A stretch of DNA of 64,000 nt from Clostridia bacterium (GTDB lineage: Bacteria > Bacillota > Clostridia > Oscillospirales > CAG-272). Shown here one piece after another: positions 15,120 to 24,059 of this stretch; the first letter of the stretch is position 1; the number at the start of each line of letters is the position of its first letter. The stretch covers positions 1 through 64,000 of the forward strand of contig JAFTSB010000023.1 of the NCBI GenBank assembly GCA_017461945.1, written 5' to 3'. Under the pieces are notes generated by a model that saw only the letters and a program-made list of their open reading frames with translations, ran no database searches and had not been told where the DNA came from. The position numbers and the translations under genes were made by a program.

Positions 15120-16742
15120 CTATTTTAATAATTTCATTTTTTGCAGCAAGGGACAAATACGCTCGCCCATCGGCAACGCCAGAATATCCTGCTGCTCTAC
15201 CGCCCCAAGGCGCAAGGCAAGGGGCACAAACAGTAGTACGGTCAACAGTAACACGGGGAGCATACACCAATCGCCTCCCCCGTGAAAAGCCAAGCCTACA
15301 TACAGGACGGCACCTATCCCCACCGCCAATGCGCTTGCCCCCAAGGGGCGGAACAGCGCCCCGACTGAAAGCAATGGATGGCGCATCACACGGCAAAGCT
15401 GCACCGTTTGGATCCCTAAAATGGTCAGATTGCAGCACAAGGTACTGATCGGTGCGCCATAAATACCCACAGCGGGCATGGAAAGCAACATATATTCCAG
15501 CGTCAGCTTGACAGCGGCCCCCACCCCCATCGCGGCGATGGGTGACAATGTGTGTCCTGTGGCCTGCAAAGCCGCCCCTGTTAAGGTGATCAGAGCGGTA
15601 GGAAGAACCGACAGCGCCAGCAAGGAAAGCAACGGTGCGGCCACACCAATGGCCTCCCCCTGCCCTCGATAGATCAGCGACAGCAGGGGCTCGGCAAATA
15701 CAGCCAGCCCCATGGCAGAGGGGATGGCACACAGCACGGTCAACCGCAAGGCAGAGGCAAGCGCTCGCCGGCCGCCCTGCACATCTCCCCCGGCATGGGC
15801 CGCCCCCAAAAGGGGCATCAGCGCCAATGTAATGGGAGACAGCAACGACGGGATCAGATTATACAACGGCATGGCCAGATTACCGTAGCTGCTATAAATA
15901 CCATTGGCCACGGCAGGGGCATAGCCTGCGGCCTGCAGTCGCCCCGAGATCAGCGCAGTATCGATCAACGTGGTCAAGCTCATCACCGAGGCGCTGACCG
16001 TAACCGGCAGCGCCACGCGGCAAAGCGTGGCAAAAACAGCACGGCGCGAGGGGCGTTCTCCTTGGGAAGACTTTCGAGCGTTTTTGCAAGCGTGGAGGAT
16101 CAGCAAAAAAGCAAGCACCAAGGCCGCCAACGCAAGGCCAACCGTGATACCAAGAATCGCATAAGCGGCCACCATGGGGGTGGATGCTCCCCTACCCTTG
16201 GCCAGCAGCGCCAGCGCCAGGCCAAAGCCCAGCTTGCCGGCGGCCTCCAGCACCTCCGAAAGGGCTGTGGGCCACATTATGTGCAGCCCCTGGAAATAAC
16301 CCTTAGCGGCACCGATAAAGGCAGACAGCAGCAAGGCAGGCGCAATAGCCACAATGGAGGGTGCGGCATCGGGCATGGAAAGTTGCGCCGCAAGGGCCGG
16401 GGCAAATGCCAGCAGTAGTGCCGTTCCACTAAGTCCTAAGGACAAAAACAGCAGCAAGGAAACACGAAAGATTCTTCCTGTGGCGCGGCTGTTCCCTGCG
16501 GCAACAGCCTTAGCCACCGCCAGCTAAAGCGCTGTGGGCAGGCCTGTGGCCGACAGTACAAACAGCATAGAATAGATGTGGTAGGCCGCCAGAAAATAAG
16601 CCATTCCTGCCACGCCCACAATGGCGATCAGCGGAATCTTATAGCAGAGGCCCACCACCTTGGTAAAGAGGGCGGCCGGCAACAGCACCAGCACGCCCCC
16701 AAAAATCTTTTTTTGTTGGTTTTCTGGATGGGACGATGGCAA
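15120..16742 (-). pseudogene. spoVB: Stage V sporulation protein B / MurJ-like flippase, interrupted by an in-frame amber codon
   Basis: A single leftward frame runs from a TTG start at 16742 (GGAGG eight bases upstream) to TAA at 15120 but is broken by TAG at 16524-16526, codon 73. Before it come IFGGVLVLLPAALFTKVVGL and SATGLPTAL; directly after, in the same frame, LAVAKAVAAGNSRATGRIFR. This junction matches intact SpoVB-type flippases (GLPxAxSKLVAEA..GN). About 14 membrane helices of the polysaccharide-export fold follow. With the amber codon the main product would be only 72 residues; a GTG restart at 16517 lacks the first two helices. It could be a point mutation, an assembly error or a suppressed stop. 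Confidence 0.85.
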
Positions 16743-16795
16743 AGCGTGATCCTCCTTCTCGGGGGGACCTCAGACACCGCCAATGCGGTTACGCC

Positions 16796-18283
16796 TTAAA
16801 ATCCAAGCTCCCGATAGAATTGCACGATCTGCTCCGCCTGCCCATCGCCCCCATCCGACTCTAAATATTCATACGGATATTTATCGTTGAACAAACGCCG
16901 GATCACCGATTTTTTGCCGCTGCCCGCAGGGGCATAGTCCACCAGCTTGGTAACGGCACCGGCACCGGCGGCAAAGATCGAATGGACCTCTTCCATCATA
17001 TAAATATTATATAGACATTCCGTGCCGGGCTTGGCAAAGCCTACGTTTTCAAAATTGCCCACCATATTCTTTTGGCGGTACATATAGTAGGGGTGATATC
17101 CCTGCTCTGCCGCGCGGATCTGGGAATAATCCACACACTTGCCAGCATCGCCGCCACGCAGATTGTAAACGCGTTTGCCCTCTCGCAAAATTTCGGCAGC
17201 CTTTTTCACACAGAAGGTATGTACTGTGATATTTTCGGGGTCGAGAGCGAGAATTTTATCATAGCTTTCGGCAAAGGATTGGAAGTTGTCGCCGGGCAGA
17301 CCGACGATCAGATCGGTATTGATACACTTTATGCCGCTTTGCCGTGCAATATTATAAGCGCGGTAAAAATCTTTGGCGGAATGACAGCGGCCAACACCCT
17401 TCAGCACATCGTCGCAAAGGGTCTGGGGGTTGACACATACACGAGTCACACCGTATGCCTTGGCAATGGCCATTTTCTCGGCATCAATGGTATCGGGGCG
17501 TCCCGATTCCAAGGTGTATTCCAGCAATGCGCTGACATCGGTACATTCGCTGACTGTGGCCAGCAAAGTGCGCAGCTGCTCGGCATTCAGAATGGTGGGC
17601 GTGCCACCGCCAATATATACCGTCAGCACGCGCAAGCCCAGCTCACGGATCGTGCGGAATTTGGTGCGGATCTCACGGCAAAGGAGCGTGAGATAATCGG
17701 GGATCAGCGACAGCAGCCGCTTGGAGGTATAAGAAACAAAGGAGCAATAGGAGCAGCGGGTGGGGCAAAACGGGATCGAAATATACACGCTGCAATCCTT
17801 GGGATCGGGATTGCCGATGATCTGCTGCTCGCGAATGGCAACATCGGTGGCCAGCGCCGCCTTTTTGGGTATCACCATGTAGTGAGAGGTCAAGGCCTTT
17901 CTTGCCTTGGTCTTGCTGAGGCCGGAAAGCAGCAACTCGGTGGCCACCTTGGAGGGGCGCACGCCCGTCAGCATACCCCAAGAGGGGCGATAATGCATCA
18001 TCTCGCCTGCGGCAGACAGAATGGCGTGACCGATAACGATCTTACGGGCGCGATCCTTGGTAAACTCGCCGCTCAGCACGATCTGCTTGGTGGCTACGGT
18101 TTCCTTACCTTGGTATTGCAGCTTCACTGTGGCGGTGATCTCGTCTACCCCTTCCGCCACATCCAGATGCAGCACGGGCGCGCCCTCCTCCTCTTCACCG
18201 GAGAATTTTTCGCCCGGGAAAAAGATCATACAGATGGTCTGCACATAGTATTCGTTGATGTCTCCGTTGATGTGCAGCTTCAT
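16796..18283 (-). CDS. hemZ: Radical SAM protein HemZ (coproporphyrinogen III oxidase-like)
   Basis: This 495-residue protein has an N-terminal domain of about 160 residues (MLTGVRPSKVATELLLSG) and then a radical SAM core with CPTRCSYCSF, the CxxxCxxC 4Fe-4S ligands. GGGTPTILNAEQL and ESGRPDTIDAEKM follow. The order and the N-terminal domain fit HemZ, an oxygen-independent coproporphyrinogen dehydrogenase homologue, rather than HemN or HemW. No other haem genes are nearby, so its substrate here is uncertain. Its ATG overlaps the dtd stop by four bases. Confidence 0.88.
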   Translation of the reverse strand: MKLHINGDINEYYVQTICMIFFPGEKFSGEEEEGAPVLHLDVAEGVDEITATVKLQYQGKETVATKQIVLSGEFTKDRARKIVIGHAILSAAGEMMHYRPSWGMLTGVRPSKVATELLLSGLSKTKARKALTSHYMVIPKKAALATDVAIREQQIIGNPDPKDCSVYISIPFCPTRCSYCSFVSYTSKRLLSLIPDYLTLLCREIRTKFRTIRELGLRVLTVYIGGGTPTILNAEQLRTLLATVSECTDVSALLEYTLESGRPDTIDAEKMAIAKAYGVTRVCVNPQTLCDDVLKGVGRCHSAKDFYRAYNIARQSGIKCINTDLIVGLPGDNFQSFAESYDKILALDPENITVHTFCVKKAAEILREGKRVYNLRGGDAGKCVDYSQIRAAEQGYHPYYMYRQKNMVGNFENVGFAKPGTECLYNIYMMEEVHSIFAAGAGAVTKLVDYAPAGSGKKSVIRRLFNDKYPYEYLESDGGDGQAEQIVQFYRELGF

Positions 18284-18750
18284 ACTGTCTTCTCCTTTTT
18301 CTTTTTCAGCTTGTTGCTCTCCATTACAATGGTCACAGGGCCGTCGCCCTCCAGCGTTACGCGCATATGGGCGCCAAATTCGCCGGTGGCCACGTGGCCA
18401 AGATCGGCACGGACAAGCCCGGTAAAATACTCATAGAGCTCGTTGGCCTGTTGGGGCGCGGCAGCAGCCATATATTCGGGGCGATTGCCGTGGGAATAAT
18501 TGGCCAGCAGGGTGAAATTGGATACCACCAGCACCTCGCCGTTCACATCACGCACGGACAGATTCATTTTATCGTTTTCATCGGTAAAGATGCGGCAGGC
18601 CAAGATCTTTTTGCAAAGCAGCTCTGCATCCTCACGGGTATCCTCCCGGGAAACGCCCAGCAGGATCAGCAAACCCTTGCCGATCTGCCCCACCGTTTTA
18701 TTCTCTACCTGCACCGCCGCTGCAGCGGCGCGCTGTAATACTGCTATCAT
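18280..18750 (-). CDS. dtd: D-aminoacyl-tRNA deacylase
   Basis: The 156 residues match Dtd: MIAVLQRAAAAAVQV at the start, NFTLLANYSHGNRPEY in the middle, and GDGPVTIVM near the end. The usual SQFTL motif reads SNFTL, and N-x-GPVT reads GDGPVT. These are mild changes near the active-site threonine and the Gly-cisPro proofreading region. It hydrolyses D-aminoacyl- and Gly-tRNA(Ala). It overlaps rel (upstream) and hemZ (downstream) by four bases each, so the three are translationally coupled. Confidence 0.92.
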   Translation of the reverse strand: MIAVLQRAAAAAVQVENKTVGQIGKGLLILLGVSREDTREDAELLCKKILACRIFTDENDKMNLSVRDVNGEVLVVSNFTLLANYSHGNRPEYMAAAAPQQANELYEYFTGLVRADLGHVATGEFGAHMRVTLEGDGPVTIVMESNKLKKKKEKTV

Positions 18751-20972
18751 GAATAACCTCTGACAACGTCGATCACATCACGCAATCCCTTGAGACGGGA
18801 AACGATGGAGTGATAGTGCTCAACGTTTTTACAACTGATTTTCAGGTCGATGATCATACGACCGTCGTTTTTCTTTCTGGTGTTGATGGAAAGCAGCAGC
18901 ACCTTCATATCGGCCAGCGCCATGGTGATGTCGGCCAGGATGGTCAGACTGGAGTAAACGTACATCTGCACCAGCGCCTCGTAAACATCCTGAGTGCTTT
19001 CCTTCTCTCCCCGCTCCCAGTGTGCCTCGACCCAACGGTCGGCATCCTCGGTCTTTTTCATTCCTTCCTCTACATTGGGACAATCCACCTTGTGGATGGA
19101 GATACCAAAGCCACGGGTAATAAAGCCAATAACATTATCGCCAGGCAGAGGGTTACAGCACTTGGCAAACTTGACCTGACAGCCACTTTCGCCATCCACC
19201 ACGATACCGCTGTTGCGGCGAATGTGACGGGGAGTGGGGGCGGTTTTGATCTGCTCGGCCTCCAGGGGAGCTTGGGGTACGGGCTCGGTATCGGGCTTGA
19301 TGACCTTGTCAAACTCCTCACGGAGCTTGGTGGCGATCTTGGAGACCGACAGGCCGCCGTAACCGATGGTATTATACAGATCGTCAGCCGAGGCATAGCC
19401 AATGCGCTGTGCCAGTGCCGATACGATCTCCTGTCGCTGCCCTTCATTGGTGGGGCGGCCGTATTTTTTGAATTCCAGTTCTACCGAGCTCTTGCCAAGG
19501 GCAATGTTCTCGGGGCGCTTTTCCTTGCGGAACCATTGACGGATCTTGCCCCTTGCCTCGCCGGTTTTGACGATGTTGAACCAGTCACGGCTGGGGCCTT
19601 TGCTGGAGTTAGAGGTGATGATCTCCACGATCTCACCGTTGCGGGGAATGCGATCAATGGGCACGATCATACCGTTGATCTTGGCACCCACCATCTTATT
19701 GCCCACCGCCGAGTGAATGGCATAGGCAAAGTCGATCACGGTGGCTCCCTGCGGTAGGGTGATCACATCGCCCTTGGGAGTAAATACAAAGATCTCATCC
19801 TGAAAGATGTCGGTCTTAAAGGCCTTCATAAATTCGTCGTGATCGCGGGTATCGTTCTCGTTTTCCAAGAGCTGGGAGACCCACTCCAGACGTTTGTCCA
19901 TTTCCTCTTTACTTTGAGCGCCCGATTTGTATTTCCAATGGGCGGCGATACCGTATTCGGCGATGTGGTGCATATCCCAAGTGCGGATCTGCACCTCGAA
20001 AGGAATACCGTAACGGCCGATAACGGTGGTATGGAGAGAACGGTAAAGGTTGGGCTTTGGCGTGGAGATATAGTCCTTGAAACGACCGGGCATGGAGTGA
20101 TACATCTCGTGGATAAGGCCCAACGCGGTGTAACACTCCAGCTCGGTATTGACGATGATACGCAGCGCGTAAAAGTCATAGATCTCGTCAAAGCTCTTAT
20201 TCTGATTATACATCTTTTTATAGATGCTGTATACCGATTTGATACGGCCCTCCAGGGTAAAGGGGATGTTATTCTCACGCATCTTATCCTCTACCTCTTT
20301 GCGGATATGCTCCACAAAGTCGGTGTGCTGACCGTATTTCTTTTCGATATCCTCCTTAACCTCGGCATAGCCGTAAGGGTCAAGATAAAGCAGGCTTAAG
20401 TTTTCCAGCTCCTGCTTGATGCGCTGCATACCAAGACGGTGCGCAAGGGGCGCGTACACGTGCATGGTCTCCAGCGCGGTGCTGCGCTGCTTGTCATCGG
20501 ATCGGGCGCCCAATGTGCGCATATTGTGCACACGGTCACACAGCTTGATAAAAATGACACGTACATCGCGAGACATGGCCAACAGCATTTTGCGCAGGGT
20601 CTCGATGTGTGCCTCTTCCTTATCCTCCACCTGCATAACGACGATCTTGGTCAAGCCGTCCACGATCAGCGCCACGTCGGCACCAAAGCGCTTTTCGATT
20701 TCCTTAAGGTCGGTTTTTTCGGCACAATCCTCTACCGTATCGTGCAACAGGGCGGCACAAATGGAATCGGAGTCAAGGCCAAGGGTGGCTGCGATCTCGG
20801 CCACGGCAATGGGGTGGGAAATGTAGGCCTCGCCGCTTTTGCGGAGCTGGCCCTCGTGCAGCTCGGCGGCATATTCGTATGCCTTGGTGATCTTTTCGCG
20901 GTTATAGTTATTGCCCGACGCATCCAGAATTTCCAGCAATCTGGTGATATCGGTATGTACCTCTCTTGCCAT
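18747..20972 (-). CDS. relA: Bifunctional (p)ppGpp synthetase/hydrolase, RelA/SpoT family
   Basis: The 741 residues show the long RSH order. The HD hydrolase domain has AYISHPIAVAEIA and LLHDTVED, and the synthetase domain has GRIKSVYSIYKKM and YDFYALRIIV. These are followed by TGS (DEIFVFTPKGDVITLPQGA), a Cys-rich zinc domain (KFAKCCNPLPGD, HKVDCPN) and a C-terminal ACT domain (RKKNDGRMIIDLKI). Both catalytic halves look intact. It makes and degrades the stringent-response alarmone. It is four bases downstream of recJ and overlaps dtd, the usual firmicute order. Confidence 0.96.
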   Translation of the reverse strand: MAREVHTDITRLLEILDASGNNYNREKITKAYEYAAELHEGQLRKSGEAYISHPIAVAEIAATLGLDSDSICAALLHDTVEDCAEKTDLKEIEKRFGADVALIVDGLTKIVVMQVEDKEEAHIETLRKMLLAMSRDVRVIFIKLCDRVHNMRTLGARSDDKQRSTALETMHVYAPLAHRLGMQRIKQELENLSLLYLDPYGYAEVKEDIEKKYGQHTDFVEHIRKEVEDKMRENNIPFTLEGRIKSVYSIYKKMYNQNKSFDEIYDFYALRIIVNTELECYTALGLIHEMYHSMPGRFKDYISTPKPNLYRSLHTTVIGRYGIPFEVQIRTWDMHHIAEYGIAAHWKYKSGAQSKEEMDKRLEWVSQLLENENDTRDHDEFMKAFKTDIFQDEIFVFTPKGDVITLPQGATVIDFAYAIHSAVGNKMVGAKINGMIVPIDRIPRNGEIVEIITSNSSKGPSRDWFNIVKTGEARGKIRQWFRKEKRPENIALGKSSVELEFKKYGRPTNEGQRQEIVSALAQRIGYASADDLYNTIGYGGLSVSKIATKLREEFDKVIKPDTEPVPQAPLEAEQIKTAPTPRHIRRNSGIVVDGESGCQVKFAKCCNPLPGDNVIGFITRGFGISIHKVDCPNVEEGMKKTEDADRWVEAHWERGEKESTQDVYEALVQMYVYSSLTILADITMALADMKVLLLSINTRKKNDGRMIIDLKISCKNVEHYHSIVSRLKGLRDVIDVVRGYS

Positions 20973-20976
20973 GGTG

Positions 20977-23178
20977 TCACCCCTTTCGGCACTGACTTTT
21001 CAGCTTTTTGAGAATGGAAGATTTTTCGATATTGGTACGGGAGGCGTTGAAATAAATATCAAAACGGTACGTGCCGGGCGCGCACTCCTCCACGCCGCAG
21101 ATCAGCAGCTCGTGAAAGACCTCCAGAATGTATTTCAGTTGTACATAATTGATGGGGTGCTGAGCGCCGGCGTTGACCAACGAGAGCAGCTCCCGTTCGG
21201 TAAATACATCTCTGCCGGCACGGAATTCGCGGCGTAGCACTGTGTAGACCTGGGCAAAATCCGGGCGCTCGGGCACAAAATTCTCATCCGCATCAAAAGG
21301 GGCGCCGGCGCGCACCTCGCGGTAGCGGCGACCAAGGCTTTCCCATTCGGCATCAAAGCTGGCGGAGGATTTAAAATCCTGCACGATCAGCTGTACGCTT
21401 TTGACATCGCGGAATTCATTGATATCCAACGTGCAAAGCAGATCTACCCGATCCCCCTCGGCGAAATCAAAGCGCGAGCGCGGCGTGGAAAACAGCAGGG
21501 CGAACAGCGAAACATCGCCACCGGAAACCAACAGCTTCAGGTGCTTTCCGCCCCCCAGCTCGGTAATGCGATCCACACGCAGATCCCGCAGCACAAACTG
21601 GGGCGTAGGATTGGAGACACCAAAGGGCTCCAATAAGGTCAACTCCTCGGCCAGGGGCAAATTGACCTCGGAGAGCTTGATCTCGCAATCGGCCTCCAAA
21701 TGAACCGAAAGCCCCTCCGAGGGGAGATGCTGCTCGGCATAGGTGTTGATACGGGCGCGGAAGGCATCCAGCTTATCGCGGGTAACGGTGAGGCCGGCGG
21801 CCAGCTCGTGTCCACCGAATTTGACCAACAGATCCTCACAAGCGGTCAGCGCCTCAAATAAATTCATTCCCTTGATCGAACGACCGGAGCCCTTGCCCTG
21901 ATCATCGGGGCTGCTGAAGCCCTCCTCGGCATGGTCAAAGGAAATCAGAATAGAGGGCAGACCATAGCGCTCGGTCACGCGCGAGGCAACAATACCGATG
22001 ATTCCCTGTCGCCAGGAATCGTCCTCGACCACCAGCACCTTGGTATGCTCCAGATCAAATTCTTCGTCAATACGGCGATAAACCTGTTCGGCAATGCGAT
22101 TTTCCTCGATTTGGCGTTGGCGGTTAATTTCACAAAGCTCGGCGGCAAGATGATTTGCCTGCTCCGGCGTTTGCGCCAACAGAAGCTCCACCGCATGGGA
22201 GGCCTCGCTCATGCGTCCTGCGGCATTGATGCGAGGGGCAAGGCCAAAACCAATGAAGGAGGAGGTGATCTTTTTCTTTTTTACGGGGCGGCTCTCGCCT
22301 GCCGCACGGTTGCCGGCAGAGGCCTCCTCAATAAGAGCCTTAAGTCCCACGCGCTTGGTCTCAGCAATGTAACGCAGGCCAAGGGTCACGATCAGGCGGT
22401 TTTCGTCGGTGATGGGCATTACATCGGCAATGGTGCCAATGGCCACCAGATCGGCGTACTCCTTTGCCATACGGCGCACGCCGTCAATTTCCTGCTCTCC
22501 CCTCTCCATACCCACGGTGCATTCATAAGCGGTCACGACCTTGAAAATTACGCCCACACCGGCAAGCTCCTTGAAAGGATAGGGGCAATCGGGACGATGG
22601 GGGTTGACCACCGCAACGGCATCGGGCAGGATCTCGCGACATTCGTGGTGGTCGGTAATGACCATATCAATACCCAGGGCCTTGGCATATTCCACCTCTG
22701 CATTGGCGGTGATACCGGTGTCAACGGTGATGATGCAGGTCACGCCATCCTCGGCCAAGCGGTCGATGGCAGCGGCAGAAAGGCCATAGCCCTCCTGGCT
22801 GCGGCTGGGAATATAATAGCTGACCGTGGCGCCAAGGCCGGTCAGATATAAATATAGCAGGCTGACCGAGGTCACACCGTCTACATCATAGTCGCCGTAG
22901 ATCACAATGCGCTCGTGCGTTTCCACGGCGCGGCGGATGCGTGCAACGGCTTTTTCAACATCGCGCAGCAAAAAAGGGCTGTGGAACATCGTGTCCTCAC
23001 AACGCAAAAAGCGCTCCACCGCCTCTTTGGTTCGATAGCCGCGGCAGTAAAGCAGGCGCGCACAAATGGCAGAGAGACCTGCTTCATTGGCAAGAGCGGT
23101 CACCTCTCCGGGCGGAGACGCTATTTTCTCCTCACGCAGCACCCATATTTTTTCTCGTTTGATTTTATTTTCTTCCAT
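20977..23178 (-). CDS. recJ: Single-stranded-DNA-specific exonuclease RecJ
   Basis: I start this 733-residue protein at the ATG at 23178, preceded by AAAGGAA; a longer frame begins at 23253 without support. The DHH domain has VIYGDYDVDGVTSVSLLY, ITVDTGITANAEVEYA and MVITDHHE, and DHHA1 has VKFGGHELAAGL. An OB-fold and a C-terminal firmicute-type extension follow. It degrades single-stranded DNA 5' to 3' in recombination and mismatch repair. It is the first of the recJ-rel-dtd-hemZ series. Confidence 0.95.
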   Translation of the reverse strand: MEENKIKREKIWVLREEKIASPPGEVTALANEAGLSAICARLLYCRGYRTKEAVERFLRCEDTMFHSPFLLRDVEKAVARIRRAVETHERIVIYGDYDVDGVTSVSLLYLYLTGLGATVSYYIPSRSQEGYGLSAAAIDRLAEDGVTCIITVDTGITANAEVEYAKALGIDMVITDHHECREILPDAVAVVNPHRPDCPYPFKELAGVGVIFKVVTAYECTVGMERGEQEIDGVRRMAKEYADLVAIGTIADVMPITDENRLIVTLGLRYIAETKRVGLKALIEEASAGNRAAGESRPVKKKKITSSFIGFGLAPRINAAGRMSEASHAVELLLAQTPEQANHLAAELCEINRQRQIEENRIAEQVYRRIDEEFDLEHTKVLVVEDDSWRQGIIGIVASRVTERYGLPSILISFDHAEEGFSSPDDQGKGSGRSIKGMNLFEALTACEDLLVKFGGHELAAGLTVTRDKLDAFRARINTYAEQHLPSEGLSVHLEADCEIKLSEVNLPLAEELTLLEPFGVSNPTPQFVLRDLRVDRITELGGGKHLKLLVSGGDVSLFALLFSTPRSRFDFAEGDRVDLLCTLDINEFRDVKSVQLIVQDFKSSASFDAEWESLGRRYREVRAGAPFDADENFVPERPDFAQVYTVLRREFRAGRDVFTERELLSLVNAGAQHPINYVQLKYILEVFHELLICGVEECAPGTYRFDIYFNASRTNIEKSSILKKLKSQCRKG

Positions 23179-23263
23179 GACTGCAGAATTCCTTTCTGCA
23201 CTCGCCGCCATCTGCAAAGGGCGAGGCAATAGACAGATGCCAAGGCATCCCAATATACAACGG

Positions 23264-23704
23264 TTAAAGATCGCCGGAAACGATCTCTACGATCTCCACA
23301 TCCAAGCGCTTGGAGATCACGATACGCGAATACAGCCAGATACACACAAAGGAAAGCAAAAAGCAAGCCAAGGCGCAAAGCAGGGTGCCGCCCTCTCCCA
23401 TAGAGAACAGACTGCCCAAGGCAAAGCCCAGAATGCTCATCAGCACGGGGAGCATAAACACAAGAGCGGCATAAGACAAAATCCGACGTGTGTGGCTTTC
23501 CACGATCACGGTATCCCCTGCCAAGGCCCCCACCTTGTTGGCGGCACGGGAGCGGCTCTCCCGGTCTCCACCAAGCAGCGTGCAGACCGAGCATTCCTTT
23601 CCATCGGCATTCTTGTGACACCCGTCGCAGGCGGCGCGACGCTGAACCGAAACGATGGCTACATCCTTATCCACAATTTCCACCACGGTGGCTTTTGTTC
23701 TCAT
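23264..23704 (-). CDS. SoxR-reducing system protein RseC family
   Basis: The 146 residues have the RseC pattern: an N-terminal redox-like region with four cysteines (CDGCHK..CSVC) followed by two membrane helices (AALVFMLPVLMSILGFALG and TLLCALACFLLSFVCIWLY). RseC proteins often accompany the Rnf electron-transport complex; no rnf genes are in this window. The 114-base repeat region lies immediately upstream, about 35 bases from its start. A weak ribosome binding site (AAGGAGC) is present. Confidence 0.82.
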   Translation of the reverse strand: MRTKATVVEIVDKDVAIVSVQRRAACDGCHKNADGKECSVCTLLGGDRESRSRAANKVGALAGDTVIVESHTRRILSYAALVFMLPVLMSILGFALGSLFSMGEGGTLLCALACFLLSFVCIWLYSRIVISKRLDVEIVEIVSGDL

Positions 23705-23778
23705 AAAAGCTCCTTAAAAAACGAACGATTTGATTGGTAATATATTTCAATGGTTGCGGGATCACGCAAGGCAACGAC

Positions 23779-24053
23779 GTACTTTAGTACGGCGAGTTTG
23801 TCTGCGTGGAGCAACGATGCTATGCGTCCTGCTATTGCGCTTTCGCCAAGAAGCAAGCAGAGCGAGGCGCACCGGAAGTGGACAGACGACGGCGTATTTT
23901 CATACGGCGAGTTTGTCCGCGTGGAGCAACGATGCTATACCCATGCTGTTTGGCTTTCGCCAAGAAGCAAGCAGAGCGAGGCGCACCGGAAGCGGACAGA
24001 CGACGGCGTATTTTCATACGGCGAGTTTGTCCGCGTGGAGCAACGATGCTATG
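23779..24053. repeat. Two and a half copies of a 114-base intergenic repeat with a covarying hairpin
   Basis: Two near-identical copies start at 23839 and 23953 (CTTTCGCCAAGAAGCAAGCA onward to GAGCAACGATGCTAT), and a 5'-truncated copy precedes them at 23779-23823. The period is 114-115 bases. Short variable stretches follow each GATGCTAT. Each unit contains a small hairpin: CGTAC-TTTA-GTACG in the first, CGTAT-TTTC-ATACG in the others. The last pair changes from C-G to T-A on both sides, a compensatory change that suggests selection for structure. The repeats lie between the FAD-protein stop and the RseC gene. No open frame looks translated. Confidence 0.85.
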
Positions 24054-24059
24054 CGCCGC

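Noticed and set aside
16524..16526. General recoding of TAG as an amino acid
   Set aside because: murD at 44053-45378 ends at TAG exactly where the family ends, so TAG works as a stop in this genome.
17072..18436. Long plus-strand frame opposite hemZ and dtd
   Set aside because: The minus strand codes two well-recognised enzymes here; this frame is low in structure and has no start signals.
23779..24053. CRISPR array
   Set aside because: The repeat unit is 114 bases with almost no spacer, only two and a half copies, and there are no cas genes nearby.
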